A DNA stretch of 64,000 nt from Lachnospiraceae bacterium (GCA_910575255.1 CAJTEM010000001.1:209242-273241); one strand, 5' to 3'. Shown: positions 26,881 through 35,951, numbered from the stretch's first letter. Translations and numbers: made by a program. Notes: a model not told the origin generated them from the sequence alone.

Positions 26881-28288
26881 TTCCCATACCAACAGGAATA
26901 TTCTGCTGATTACGTATCTGATGGTGGGGCTGTTTATCAGTATGATCGGCTATTTTGGATATTTCCTGCAGGTGCGGGGAGAAACCGTGATCAACAATTC
27001 GTATAATGCACGTCTGGATCGTTTTTCAGATCGGATTATCCGGGGAGAGCTGCTGAGTCATGACGGCCGGATATTGGCCAGGACTGAGGCGGATGAGGAT
27101 GGGAGCGAGCGGCGTGTGTATCCTTACGGCCCTCTTTTTGCCCACAGTGTCGGATATTCGGATCACGGAAAGACGGGGCTGGAGGCACTGGCGAATTTTT
27201 ATCTCCTGTCTTCTCACATGAATCTGATCGAGCAGACAGTCAATGAATTCTCGGGAGTGAAAAATATCGGTGACAATGTTATTACTACATTGGATGTGGA
27301 TCTGCAGCAGACGGCATCGGATGCGCTGGGAGGAAGGCGGGGAGCCGTGATTGTCATGGAGCCGGATACCGGGAAGATACTGGCGATGATATCCCGGCCG
27401 GAGTATGATCCCAATACGCTGGGAGCAGACTGGGATTTCCTGATTTCCGGAGAGAATACGGAGGCACAGCTTTTAAACCGGTCCACACAGGGACTGTATC
27501 CTCCGGGGTCGACCTTTAAGATTCTGACGATACTGGAATATATCCGCGAGCACCCGGATACCTGGCGGGAGTATACCTTTGACTGTGACGGAATTTATGA
27601 ATGTGGGGACTATACGATCTCCTGTTATCATGGAAATGTTCACGGGCATCAGACACTGGAGCAGGCATTTGCCAATTCCTGCAATGGAGCTTTCGCGGCT
27701 CTGGGGCAGGAATTGGATGCAGGCGCCATGCATGATCTGGCAGAGCAGCTTCTTTTCAACCAGGAGCTTCCGCTCTCACTTGCCTACAGCAAGGGTTCTT
27801 TTACAATGAATACCGGAGCCGATACCTGGGAGATCCTTCAGACCTCCATCGGGCAGGGCAACACTCAGATCACTCCCATGCACAATGCTATGATCACAGC
27901 TGCCATTGCCAACGGAGGGATCCTTATGAAGCCTTATCTTCTGGAACGGGTGGAGAGTTCCGCAGGGGAGGAAGTGAAGCAGTTTCTGCCGGAATCGGCC
28001 GGCAGCCTGATGACTGCTGACGAGGCCGAGGCCCTGTCTGGGCTGATGCGTCTGGTGGTCACAGAGGGCACCGGCTCTGCTGTACGCACCGATGCCTACA
28101 GCGTCGCAGGTAAGACAGGTTCTGCCGAATTTGAAACCGGGCGCGAGACGCATGCCTGGTTCACGGGCTTTGCGCCTGCAGAGAATCCCCGTCTGGCAGT
28201 CACGGTAGTGGTGGAGGAGGCCGGATCCGGAGGACAGGTTGCCGCCCCCATTGCCCGCAGCATTTTCGACCGGTATTTTTCCCGGTGA
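26861..28288 (+). CDS. Class B penicillin-binding protein (PBP2/PbpA type)
   Basis: About 475 residues. One N-terminal membrane anchor (about 15-37), a short dimerisation region, and the transpeptidase domain with STFK (catalytic Ser in YPPGSTFKIL), SCNGAF as the SxN-type motif, and KTGSAEF as KTG. It cross-links peptidoglycan. It overlaps the SEDS gene by 20 bases; the two would act as a polymerase-transpeptidase pair. ATG 26861 is close to AGGAGG; ATG 26846 is an alternative. Confidence 0.93.
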   Translation: MKKTKPDSHTNRNILLITYLMVGLFISMIGYFGYFLQVRGETVINNSYNARLDRFSDRIIRGELLSHDGRILARTEADEDGSERRVYPYGPLFAHSVGYSDHGKTGLEALANFYLLSSHMNLIEQTVNEFSGVKNIGDNVITTLDVDLQQTASDALGGRRGAVIVMEPDTGKILAMISRPEYDPNTLGADWDFLISGENTEAQLLNRSTQGLYPPGSTFKILTILEYIREHPDTWREYTFDCDGIYECGDYTISCYHGNVHGHQTLEQAFANSCNGAFAALGQELDAGAMHDLAEQLLFNQELPLSLAYSKGSFTMNTGADTWEILQTSIGQGNTQITPMHNAMITAAIANGGILMKPYLLERVESSAGEEVKQFLPESAGSLMTADEAEALSGLMRLVVTEGTGSAVRTDAYSVAGKTGSAEFETGRETHAWFTGFAPAENPRLAVTVVVEEAGSGGQVAAPIARSIFDRYFSR

Positions 28289-28302
28289 GATAATGTTGTG
28301 AG

Positions 28303-28615
28303 AGGTACGCCATGGGAAAAGGGAGCGCGGCGGTCAGAACAGGTCTGCGGATATCCGCTCCGGAAAAAGGGTTCCCCGGATCTCGGGTTTCGGATGCGGA
28401 AACTCTAAGCTTGCAGAAATCTGCTAAGAGCAGGAACAAAAATACAGAACTCGCTACGCTCAGACAGCTGTATTTTTGTTCCTAACGCAGATTCCTGCGA
28501 GCTAAGAGTTTCTACGCATCCTGCAAACGCAATCCGGGGAACCCTTTTTCCGGGGCGGATATCCGCAGACCCGTTCTGACCGCCGTGCTCCCTTTTCCCA
28601 TGGCTGAGTATTCTC
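28303..28615 (+). repeat. Long-hairpin repeat, copy 2
   Basis: About 313 bases. The outer arms (about 28311-28381 and 28531-28602) are nearly fully complementary, from CCATGGGAAAAGGGAG to CTCCCTTTTCCCATGG. An inner stem ACAAAAATACAG/CTGTATTTTTGT closes a loop with CTCGCTACGCTCAGACAG. The ends (AGGTACGCC and GGCTGAGTATTCTC) match copy 1. The arm sequence is quite different from the other copies but remains paired. It starts 15 bases after the PBP stop and may terminate that transcript. Confidence 0.9.
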
Positions 28616-28763
28616 GGTGCTAAGCTTAATGACATGGTTTACGAATTCTTTGCAAACATGTTACTTTTTTCAGAGTTGATATGTGTCGGCTACAAAAAAG
28701 TCCCCATGAAAAGCAAGGGTAATTATTATTGTTCACACCCGATGTCATTCCGTTCAGTATTAT
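28616..28763. other. Spacer between two long-hairpin repeats
   Basis: 148 AT-rich bases with no recognisable gene. Copies 2 and 3 face each other across it. Confidence 0.5.
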
Positions 28764-29023
28764 GAATATTCAGCCATGGAACAAGGGGAGGGAGGCATCC
28801 CGGAATGGTCGGTTGCTTTTGACTTTGCAGAGATTTAGAAGTCCTTAAATTCCCGAGTTTTGCGTTGAAACGAAAATTCACACTGTCTGAGCGAAGCGAG
28901 TTTGTGAATTTTCGTTTCGCTTTTAGCAAAAATCGGGAATTTTAGGAATTCTTAATCTCGAAACCGGAAAAAGCAACCGACCATTCCGGGATGCCTCCCT
29001 CCCCTTGTTCCATGGCGTACCTT
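28764..29023 (-). repeat. Long-hairpin repeat, copy 3 (inverted)
   Basis: About 260 bases in opposite orientation to copy 2. Plus-strand ends are GAATATTCAGCC and GGCGTACCTT, the complements of the family ends. Outer arms ATGGAACAAGGGGAGGGAGG/CCTCCCTCCCCTTGTTCCAT pair perfectly. The loop contains CTGTCTGAGCGAAGCGAG. Outside the arms it is close in sequence to copy 1. Confidence 0.9.
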
Positions 29024-29091
29024 CCGGAACCCCACTCCTCATGAGAAGCAGCACGAACACAGCATCCTGTGTTTTTCCAAAGATTTTTTCC

Positions 29092-29120
29092 TTGCATCTT
29101 CCTGGGAAACGATGTATACT
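29092..29120 (+). promoter_or_regulatory. Sigma-A promoter of the Nudix gene
   Basis: TTGCAT, 17 bases, TATACT, about 65 bases before the start codon. Confidence 0.7.
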
Positions 29121-29184
29121 AAAGTCAGTCTTGTGACACACCATAGCGGTATTTTCGGGTACCGCCGATACAGGAGGGATTGCA

Positions 29185-29637
29185 GTGATTGAGGCAACGA
29201 GCTGTGGAGGTGTGGTTATTTTTCGGGGCAAGATCCTGGTCCTGTACAAGAATTATAAGAACAAGTACGAGGGCTGGGTACTGCCGAAGGGAACTGTAGA
29301 AGCAGGAGAGGAATATAAGGAGACGGCGCTTCGGGAAGTGAAAGAGGAAACCGGTGTCAGTGCCTCTATCATCAAGTATATCGGGAAGAGCTCTTATTCT
29401 TTCACGACTCCCCAGGATATGGTGGAGAAGGATGTTCATTGGTATCTGATGATGGCTGACAGCTATTACAGCAAACCACAACGAGAGGAGCATTTTATGG
29501 ATTCCGGCTATTATAAGTTTTATGAAGCATATCATCTGCTGAAGTTCTCCAATGAGAAGCAGATTCTGGAAAAAGCTTATAATGAGTATCTGGACCTGAA
29601 AAAGGCCAACCTCTGGGGCAGCAAAAAGTATTTTTAG
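29185..29637 (+). CDS. Nudix hydrolase
   Basis: 150 residues from GTG 29185, with AGGAGG upstream. The Nudix box is complete: G-x5-E-x7-REVKEETGV at about residues 37-59. It would hydrolyse a nucleoside diphosphate linked to another group; the family includes Ap4A hydrolases and (p)ppGpp- or mRNA-cap-type enzymes, and the substrate is not predictable. It is monocistronic, with its own promoter and terminator. Confidence 0.9.
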   Translation: MIEATSCGGVVIFRGKILVLYKNYKNKYEGWVLPKGTVEAGEEYKETALREVKEETGVSASIIKYIGKSSYSFTTPQDMVEKDVHWYLMMADSYYSKPQREEHFMDSGYYKFYEAYHLLKFSNEKQILEKAYNEYLDLKKANLWGSKKYF

Positions 29638-29647
29638 TCTCGCAGGG

Positions 29648-29683
29648 AAAAGCGTTTATGAAAAGGAACATAAGCGCTTTTTT
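29648..29683 (+). terminator. Terminator after the Nudix gene
   Basis: AAAAGCG(T)TTATG pairs with CATAAGCGCTTTTTT; the T-run is part of the 3' arm. Confidence 0.85.
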
Positions 29684-29694
29684 GTTGTTCGCCC

Positions 29695-29723
29695 TTGTAA
29701 AATGCAGGGTTTTAGGCTATAAT
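29695..29723 (+). promoter_or_regulatory. Sigma-A promoter of the GGDEF-EAL gene
   Basis: TTGTAA, 17 bases, perfect TATAAT, about 75 bases upstream of the start. Confidence 0.75.
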
Positions 29724-29797
29724 TGTTGCAGCATGTCAACTGTGAAGCGATAGGACAGTTGTTCAACGTGTAAAATACCGTCAGGGGAGAAGACATT

Positions 29798-31174
29798 ATG
29801 AGTTTATTCTGGAAAAAGGAAGAGCCGATGGCAATGGAAGATGCCAAGCGGCTGGCGGCAGAGCAGGCGTTGATGGAGAATAAAAAGCAGAGTGACAGCA
29901 AGACCTGCTATAACCATCTGGAGGCACAGTTTCTGCTGGGATACCACGGTGTCGTATTAAAGGTATATCTTGAGAATTTCAAACGGATGAATGAGCTGTT
30001 CGGATTTGAATATTGTGAGGAATTGCTGGACAATATTTTGGACTTTCTGGAACAGAAGACGCGTTGCAAGGTTTACCGCTATGTAGGTGTGGAGTTTATT
30101 ATCATTCTTCGGGATCGCACGATGGGGGAGGCTTCCCGTCTGGCGGAGCAGCTGATCGACCGGTTTGAATACAGCTGGACAGTCGGAGATACGGATTGTC
30201 TGTGTTCGATCCGTCTGGGGCTGTGCGCTTATCCCGGATATCCGACGAATGCCGGTGAGATGCTGAAGTGTCTGGATCTGGCGGTTTCTCATGCCGCGGA
30301 GATGGAGGGAAGCCAGTATGCGGTCTACGATATGAAGCTACATACCCGTTTCCAGAGACGTCAGGCAATTACGCGCTATCTGAGCACTGCCTTTGCCAAC
30401 AATGAAGTAGAGGTGCGTTACCGTCCCACTTACGATCTTGGGAAGGGACGATTTACGAGGGCGGAATTTTATATGCGGATTTTTGTGAAGGATATCGGCA
30501 TGGTGGGAAGCTCGGAGTTTTTGCCTATCGCGGAAGATACGGGACAGATTCGTACCGTGGAGTACTATGCGCTTGACCGGGTGGCTTCCATGATTCATCA
30601 GCTGATTGAGCAGGGCAGGGAGTTTGACTCGATTGCGATTATGATTTCTCCGGTATTGCTTTTACAGGGAGATTTCCTGGATGAGGTAGGACGGGTCATC
30701 CGTACTTATGATATTCCTGCCGGCAAGCTTGCCATTGAGATCGAGGAATACGCGGTCAGCATGGCGTATGTCAATATCATGGTGCTGATGCAGGAGCTGG
30801 CGGAGCTGGGTGTAGAGCTGATTTTGAATAATTTTGGTTCCGGATATTCCGGACTGGCACGGATTCTGGAACTTCCGGTGGATACGCTGAAGTTTGACCG
30901 GATGTTTGTATGGCAGTTAGAGACGGATCCGCAGTCAGCTCCGGTGTTGGAAGGCCTGGCTCAGATCGCCAGAAAGATCGGCAAGAAGTTGATTGCCGAG
31001 GGTGTGGAGACTCAGAACCAGACTGATATTTTACAGCAGTTTGGCTGTTATATGCAGCAGGGTTTTTATTTTGCTCCGACTTTGCCGGAGAAGGATGTCT
31101 TCACTGTGCTGGGAAGTTCTCTGGACAGCACCCGGGGAATCGTAGATCATGAGAAAGAAGTTCTGAAGCGGTAA
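29798..31174 (+). CDS. Degenerate GGDEF-EAL protein, probably non-catalytic
   Basis: 458 residues, no signal peptide or membrane helix. Residues about 45-190 follow the GGDEF fold, but the signature is YVGVEF instead of GG(D/E)EF. Residues about 200-440 follow the EAL fold with the motif read as ARAEFYMRI-like (FTRAEFYMRI) instead of E-x-L, IEIEEYAV for the metal-binding E, and NNFGSGYSG where DDFGTGYSS holds two catalytic aspartates. Metal-binding residues are therefore lost in both domains. It probably senses c-di-GMP or acts by protein contact rather than making or degrading it. In the wider context (PilZ, flagella, chemotaxis) a motility-control role is possible. Confidence 0.85.
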   Translation: MSLFWKKEEPMAMEDAKRLAAEQALMENKKQSDSKTCYNHLEAQFLLGYHGVVLKVYLENFKRMNELFGFEYCEELLDNILDFLEQKTRCKVYRYVGVEFIIILRDRTMGEASRLAEQLIDRFEYSWTVGDTDCLCSIRLGLCAYPGYPTNAGEMLKCLDLAVSHAAEMEGSQYAVYDMKLHTRFQRRQAITRYLSTAFANNEVEVRYRPTYDLGKGRFTRAEFYMRIFVKDIGMVGSSEFLPIAEDTGQIRTVEYYALDRVASMIHQLIEQGREFDSIAIMISPVLLLQGDFLDEVGRVIRTYDIPAGKLAIEIEEYAVSMAYVNIMVLMQELAELGVELILNNFGSGYSGLARILELPVDTLKFDRMFVWQLETDPQSAPVLEGLAQIARKIGKKLIAEGVETQNQTDILQQFGCYMQQGFYFAPTLPEKDVFTVLGSSLDSTRGIVDHEKEVLKR

Positions 31175-31263
31175 GGGATTCAGGACGGGAACCTGACAGG
31201 ATATTGGATAAGAGGATGGATACGGGATGGTCTGTATGAGAGTTTCGTATGAAATCCATAAGT

Positions 31264-31300
31264 TTCGGGGACACTGGCAGAGAGGTGTTCCCGAATTTTT
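31264..31300 (+). terminator. Terminator after the GGDEF-EAL gene
   Basis: TTCGGGGACAC pairs with GTGTTCCCGAA (one G-U type mismatch), followed by TTTTT. Confidence 0.8.
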
Positions 31301-31339
31301 ATTCCATAGGGTGGGGCGGGACTTGACGGAAGGAGAGAA

Positions 31340-32893
31340 ATGAAGATGAAGCAGGAACAAAAGGAAAACAGCAGGAAAAACAGTGCCTATGAGCAGCTTC
31401 AGCCTTATCTGGAGCGGGCGATGGCGCTTCAGACAGCGAATATCCTGTTTGAGTGGGACAATGAGACTCTGGCGCCCAGACAGGCGGGGGCCTGCACGGC
31501 AAGGGTGCAGGGGGCGCTGGCAGCGGCATATCAGGAACTGATGACAGGGGAAGAGGTCAGAGGCTTATTGGAGAAGTGTGAAAAGGAGAGCGGATTTACG
31601 GAAAAGGAGCTGGCCATTATCCGGGAGGCAAAGGAGGAACAAAGGGAGCTTTCCTGCATTCCGCCAGAGGAGTACCGGGCCTTTCAGGAACTGGTGGCAG
31701 AATCTACGCGAATATGGACGCAGGCAAGGAAGGATCAGGATTTCGAGGCATTTGCCCCAACACTGGAAAAGATCATCGATTATCAGAAACGGTTTGCCGG
31801 TTATCAGGCTAGAGAAGGACAGCGTCTCTATGATGTGATGCTCGATCATTACGAGAAAGGCTTTTCTATGGAGAAGCTGGATGAATTTTTTGCGCTTCTA
31901 AAGGCAGAGCTGGTACCGTTTTTGCATCAGGTGACAGACAAGGGCACAGAGATCCGTGACGATTTTCTGGAAGGAGATTATCCGCAGGAAAAGCAGAGGA
32001 GGCTGGCAGAGGAGTTGGCAGAGTATGTGGGATTTGATTTTGAAAAGGGCGTGCTGGCAGAAAGCGCCCATCCCTTTACTACGAATCTGCACAACCGTGA
32101 TGTGAGAATCACCACTCATTATAAGGATCGGATGGACAGCTCTCTGTTTTCCGTGATCCACGAGGCAGGGCACGCGGTCTATGAGCAGGGAGTGGCGGAT
32201 GAACTGACACAGACTCTGGTGGGACAGGGGGCGTCAATGGGAATGCATGAATCGCAATCCCGTTTTTTTGAGAATATCATCGGGCGTGACGAGGCGTTCT
32301 GGGAGCCGATATATCCAAAACTGCAGAGGATGTTTCCGGAAAAGCTGGGAAAGATTTCCCGGGAGGATTTTGTGCGGGCAGTGAATAAGGTGCAGCCTGG
32401 ACTGATCCGGACGGAAGCAGATGAGCTGACCTACAGTCTTCATGTTCTGGTTCGCTATGAGTTGGAAAAGATGCTGATTGAGGAGAACCTGAGTGTGAAG
32501 GAGCTGCCAAAGCTGTGGGCGGATAAATATGAAGAATACTTAGGCGTGCGTCCGAGGAATGCGGCAGAGGGCGTACTGCAGGATATTCACTGGGCGCAGG
32601 GATCCTTTGGGTATTTCCCGTCCTATGCCCTGGGAAGTGCGTTTGCAGCTCAGATGGCGGCTTTTATGAAGCAAAGCCTGGATTTTGGAGAGCTGCTGCG
32701 TAAAGGGGAGCCGGGGGTGATCCGGGAGGTTTTAAGAAGACATATTCATCAGTATGGGAAGCTGAGAGACAGCCGCCGGCTGCTAAAGGATATGACCGGA
32801 GAGGATTTTAAGCCGCAGTATTATGTGGATTATCTGAAGGAAAAGTACGGGAAGCTGTATCACATAGAGGGGTGTGAACAGAGAAATGCATGA
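31340..32893 (+). CDS. M32 family metallocarboxypeptidase
   Basis: 517 residues, normal for family M32 (carboxypeptidase Taq type). Zinc motif HEAGH in SVIHEAGHAVYEQG at about 272, followed by the family-typical GMHESQSRFFEN and the VRPRNAAEGVLQDIHWAQGS region in slightly varied form. Cytoplasmic zinc enzyme that removes C-terminal residues from peptides. The start has GGAAGGAGAG upstream. Its stop overlaps a possible small reading frame (ATGA). Confidence 0.94.
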   Translation: MKMKQEQKENSRKNSAYEQLQPYLERAMALQTANILFEWDNETLAPRQAGACTARVQGALAAAYQELMTGEEVRGLLEKCEKESGFTEKELAIIREAKEEQRELSCIPPEEYRAFQELVAESTRIWTQARKDQDFEAFAPTLEKIIDYQKRFAGYQAREGQRLYDVMLDHYEKGFSMEKLDEFFALLKAELVPFLHQVTDKGTEIRDDFLEGDYPQEKQRRLAEELAEYVGFDFEKGVLAESAHPFTTNLHNRDVRITTHYKDRMDSSLFSVIHEAGHAVYEQGVADELTQTLVGQGASMGMHESQSRFFENIIGRDEAFWEPIYPKLQRMFPEKLGKISREDFVRAVNKVQPGLIRTEADELTYSLHVLVRYELEKMLIEENLSVKELPKLWADKYEEYLGVRPRNAAEGVLQDIHWAQGSFGYFPSYALGSAFAAQMAAFMKQSLDFGELLRKGEPGVIREVLRRHIHQYGKLRDSRRLLKDMTGEDFKPQYYVDYLKEKYGKLYHIEGCEQRNA

Positions 32894-33030
32894 AAGAAGA
32901 AATGCGTGAAAAAAGGAAGCGCATGAAAGAAGAAATGCATGATAAAGAGAGCTGTTGGAAGAGAAATGCAGGAAAAGAGAAGTGTATGAAGAGGGAAATA
33001 CAGGAAAAGAAAACAGTTTGCCAGAGATGA
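32890..33030 (+). CDS. Possible 46-residue Lys/Glu-rich small protein
   Basis: The frame begins in an ATGA overlap with the carboxypeptidase stop, which permits translational coupling. The product is almost entirely charged (MKEEMREKRKRMKEEM repeated in part) with three Cys. The DNA is purine-rich and internally repetitive (ATGAAAGAAGAAATGC occurs twice), so the frame could be a by-product. Low confidence. Confidence 0.25.
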   Translation: MKEEMREKRKRMKEEMHDKESCWKRNAGKEKCMKREIQEKKTVCQR

Positions 33031-33135
33031 TCCGAGGAGAATGCTGCCTGGAGAGAGAATATATCCGATAAAAGAATGATATGGAAAAAGAGTGTCATAC
33101 AATATTAGGAATATTGGATACCAGGAGAGCAGGAT

Positions 33136-34854
33136 ATGCCGAATCAGAAGCTGGAAAATCTGTTAAATCTGTCATTGGAGGTTTCCCCTGAGGAACGGGC
33201 GCGTTCTCAGGCACTGGAGATGGGATACCGTCCGGAGGAGAAGACGTGGGAGTTGATTGTAAAATATTCAGGGAGCCTGGATGCTGTGCGGGAAATGGGC
33301 GTGCGGGTGGAGGAGATGAGAAATGAGTATGCGATTCTGATCGTGCCGGAGGATCGGATTGAAGAGGTCAGCGCATTACCGCAGATCGAGTATGTGGAGA
33401 AACCAAAGAGGCTGTTCTTTGCCGTGAACCGGGCAAGGGCAGCCTCTTGTATCAATATTCTTCAGGAACCGCCTCGGAATCTGACCGGACGGGGGATCCT
33501 GGTGGCGGTGCTGGATTCGGGAATTGACTATTTTCATGAGGATTTCCGCAACCGCGACGGTACGACCCGGATTGCAGCTTTATGGGATCAGACTCTGGAC
33601 CGGGTGTTTACCAGAGAGGAGATCAATGAGGCGCTGGAGACCGGAAGCCGGAGCGGGGCCAGGGAGCTGCTGCCTTCGGTGGACGGCAGCGGACATGGTA
33701 CCTCGGTGGCGGGAATTGCGGCAGGAAACGGACGCGAGTCGGACGGAGCCTATCGGGGAGTGGCATATGAGAGTGATCTTCTGGTGGTGAAGCTGGGCAA
33801 CGCCAGAGAGGAGGGCTTCCCACGAACCACGGAGCTGATGCGGGCAGTGGATTTTGCAGTGGGGAGGGCAGTGGACATGGTGATGCCGCTGGCAGTGAAT
33901 ATCAGCTTTGGCAATACCTATGGTTCTCATGACGGGACGGGGCTTCTGGAGACATTTCTGGATGACATTGGAAATTATGGAAGAACGACCATTGTTGTTG
34001 GGAGCGGCAATGAGGGAGCGGCGGCAGGCCATCTGTCAGGGGATTTTCCTGACAGGGCATCGACAGCGGCAGAGGCAGTGGCAGAGCTTTCGGTGGCGCC
34101 TTATGAATCCGGAGTCAGTGTTCAGCTTTGGAAGGCTTATACGGATCAGTTTACAGTGAGCCTGCAGACACCGTCCGGGGAGCAGCTGGGACCCTTGTCA
34201 GAGCAGCTGGGGCCGGTGCGTTTCCGCTATCGGAAGACACAAGTGCTGGTATACTATGGGAAGCCGGGGCCGTTCAGCGCCACACAGGAGATCTACTTTG
34301 ACTTTGTGCCGGATGAAGGCAGCTATGTGGAGAGTGGGATCTGGACCTTCCGGCTGCAGCCGCAGCGGATTATACAAGGCAGGTATGATTTCTGGCTGCC
34401 CTCTTCGGCAGTGCTGAATTTTTCCACGCGTTTTCTTCGTTCAACACCGGATACCACGCTGACAATCCCTTCCTCGGCGGCTAAGGTGATAACCGTGGGG
34501 GCTTATAACAGTGTGACTAATTCTTATGCGGATTTTTCGGGAAGAGGTTTTACCAGGCTGACAGACCAGGTGAAGCCGGATCTGTGTGCGCCGGGAGTGG
34601 GCCTGATGGCGCCGGGGAACGGAGGGGGATACCGGTCGGTGACCGGGACCTCGTTTGCGGCGCCGGTGGTGACGGGGAGTGCGGCGCTCCTCATGCAGTG
34701 GGGGATTGTGGAGGGGAATGATCCGTTTTTGTATGGGGAGAAGGTGAAGGCTTATCTGAGGAGAGGGGCGAAGGAATTGCCGGGATTTACGGAGTATCCG
34801 AATCCATTGGTGGGGTATGGGGCGTTGTGTGTGGAAAATAGTCTGCCTATGTAA
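33136..34854 (+). CDS. S8 family subtilisin-like serine protease (CspB-like)
   Basis: 572 residues, no signal peptide. The catalytic triad is intact: Asp in AVLDSGIDYFHEDF (about 126), His in GSGHGTSVAGIAAG (about 187), Ser in GTSFAAPVVTGSAALLM (about 505). The long insertion between His and Ser regions and the N-terminal propeptide-like segment (about 1-100, ending VEKPKRLFF) match the Csp-type proteases common in Clostridia, some of which act in spore germination. Here the role is unproven. Its 3' end and downstream sequence are duplicated at 36863, showing that a second copy once existed or that the site was disturbed by insertion. Confidence 0.92.
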   Translation: MPNQKLENLLNLSLEVSPEERARSQALEMGYRPEEKTWELIVKYSGSLDAVREMGVRVEEMRNEYAILIVPEDRIEEVSALPQIEYVEKPKRLFFAVNRARAASCINILQEPPRNLTGRGILVAVLDSGIDYFHEDFRNRDGTTRIAALWDQTLDRVFTREEINEALETGSRSGARELLPSVDGSGHGTSVAGIAAGNGRESDGAYRGVAYESDLLVVKLGNAREEGFPRTTELMRAVDFAVGRAVDMVMPLAVNISFGNTYGSHDGTGLLETFLDDIGNYGRTTIVVGSGNEGAAAGHLSGDFPDRASTAAEAVAELSVAPYESGVSVQLWKAYTDQFTVSLQTPSGEQLGPLSEQLGPVRFRYRKTQVLVYYGKPGPFSATQEIYFDFVPDEGSYVESGIWTFRLQPQRIIQGRYDFWLPSSAVLNFSTRFLRSTPDTTLTIPSSAAKVITVGAYNSVTNSYADFSGRGFTRLTDQVKPDLCAPGVGLMAPGNGGGYRSVTGTSFAAPVVTGSAALLMQWGIVEGNDPFLYGEKVKAYLRRGAKELPGFTEYPNPLVGYGALCVENSLPM

Positions 34855-34921
34855 ATGAGAGTAGATTTTTAGGGAAATAAGCACTTTGTTTTGGCATATA
34901 TGTTGTCGAATTAAGTGCTTA
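34812..34921 (+). repeat. Direct repeat, left copy (S8 gene 3' end and terminator)
   Basis: About 110 bases closely matching 36863-36971. They include the last 14 codons of the protease, the shared stretch CCTATGTAAATGAGAGTAG, and a hairpin ATAAGCACTT/AAGTGCTTAT that probably ends the transcript. It marks the left edge of the accessory island. Confidence 0.85.
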
Positions 34922-35011
34922 TTGTACGTCGTTTGGATTTTATATAAATATTTGGTAGGGCTAAAACGAATCACAATTTATAAATAGCATGGATTTTTTA
35001 GAATAGAAATA

Positions 35012-35060
35012 GAACTTATGTTCGAAATTAATTGAAAAAGTAAAGATGGTATGCTATACT
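35012..35060 (+). promoter_or_regulatory. Promoter with LexA-like box for the KilA-N gene
   Basis: TTGAAA (35032), 17 bases, TATACT (35055). Immediately upstream lies AGAACTTATGTTCG (35011-35024), a GAAC-N4-GTTC palindrome like the Gram-positive SOS box; the central four bases deviate from the full consensus, so LexA control is possible but weaker than for the site at 58437. Confidence 0.55.
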
Positions 35061-35108
35061 TCTACATGAGTATTAAGATTTTAATCAGTGCTATATGGGA
35101 GGAGAAGG

Positions 35109-35951
35109 ATGGGAAAAAATAAAGTAATTGTGGTGCAAAACATTAATGTTACTGTTTCAGAGGAAAATTTTGATGATTATATCTGTATTACTGATATTGC
35201 AAAAGCTAAAGTTGGTGAGTCCAGAGGAGCAGATGTTGTAAAAAACTGGATGCGAAACAGAGCAACTTTGGAATTTTTAGGTACATGGGAGCAAATCTAC
35301 AATCCTGCTTTTAAAGTGGTCGAATTCGACCACTTTAAAAGCGAAGCAGGTTTACATACATTTGTATTAAGTGTTTAGGAATGGATTGAAAAGACAGAAG
35401 CAATAGGATTATTTGTGAAACGTGGAAAATATGGAGGAACGTATGCGCATAAAGATATTGCATTTGAATTTGCTTCGGCTATCAGCCCTGTTTTTAAACT
35501 ATATTTGATCAAAGAATTTCAAAGACTGAAAGAAGTGGAGAATGATGCAAAGAAAATTGAGTGGGATGCAAAAAGATTTCTGTCTAAAAACAATTATCTG
35601 ATTCAAACAGATGCGGTTAAAAATTACTTGATTCCGTCAGAAAATTATAAAGAAAATTTAGAGTGGCTGGCATATGCAGAAGAAGCGGATATTTTGAATG
35701 TTGCATTATTCGGATTTACTGCAAAAGCATGGAGGGATGAAAATCCTGAATTGGCAAAAAAGAATAATGTAAGAGATTTTGCTTCAATAAATGAACTTAC
35801 AGTTTTGTCTAATTTGGAAACACATAATGCACAAATGATTCGTGAGGGTAGAAGTAAGGCAGAAAGATTTCAAATTTTAAAAGAGATTGCAGAATATCAG
35901 TTAAATATTCTTAAAGCGGCGGAAAAGATAAAATTGATTGAGGAAAAGTGA
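35109..35951 (+). pseudogene. KilA-N domain protein interrupted by an amber codon
   Basis: One continuous frame of 281 codons broken only by TAG at 35376-35378. The upstream part (CITDIAKAK, ADVVKNWMRNRATLEFLGTW) and the downstream part (EWIEKTEAIGLFVKRGKYGG, TYAHKDIAFEFASAISPVFK, LIKEFQRLK) together form the KilA-N fold, a DNA-binding domain found in phage and mobile-element proteins. Relatives have a Lys codon where TAG sits, so AAG to TAG is the likely change. A C-terminal coiled-coil follows. ATG 35109 has GGAGGAGAAGG before it. A 36-bp perfect palindrome lies at 35307-35342. Base composition is more AT-rich than the neighbouring core genes, suggesting transfer. Confidence 0.85.
35307..35342. 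repeat. 36-bp perfect palindrome inside the KilA-N frame
   Basis: GCTTTTAAAGTGGTCGAA is followed directly by its exact complement TTCGACCACTTTAAAAGC. It lies about 35 bases before the amber codon. It might be a binding site for the KilA-N protein itself, or a hairpin in the message. Confidence 0.9.
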
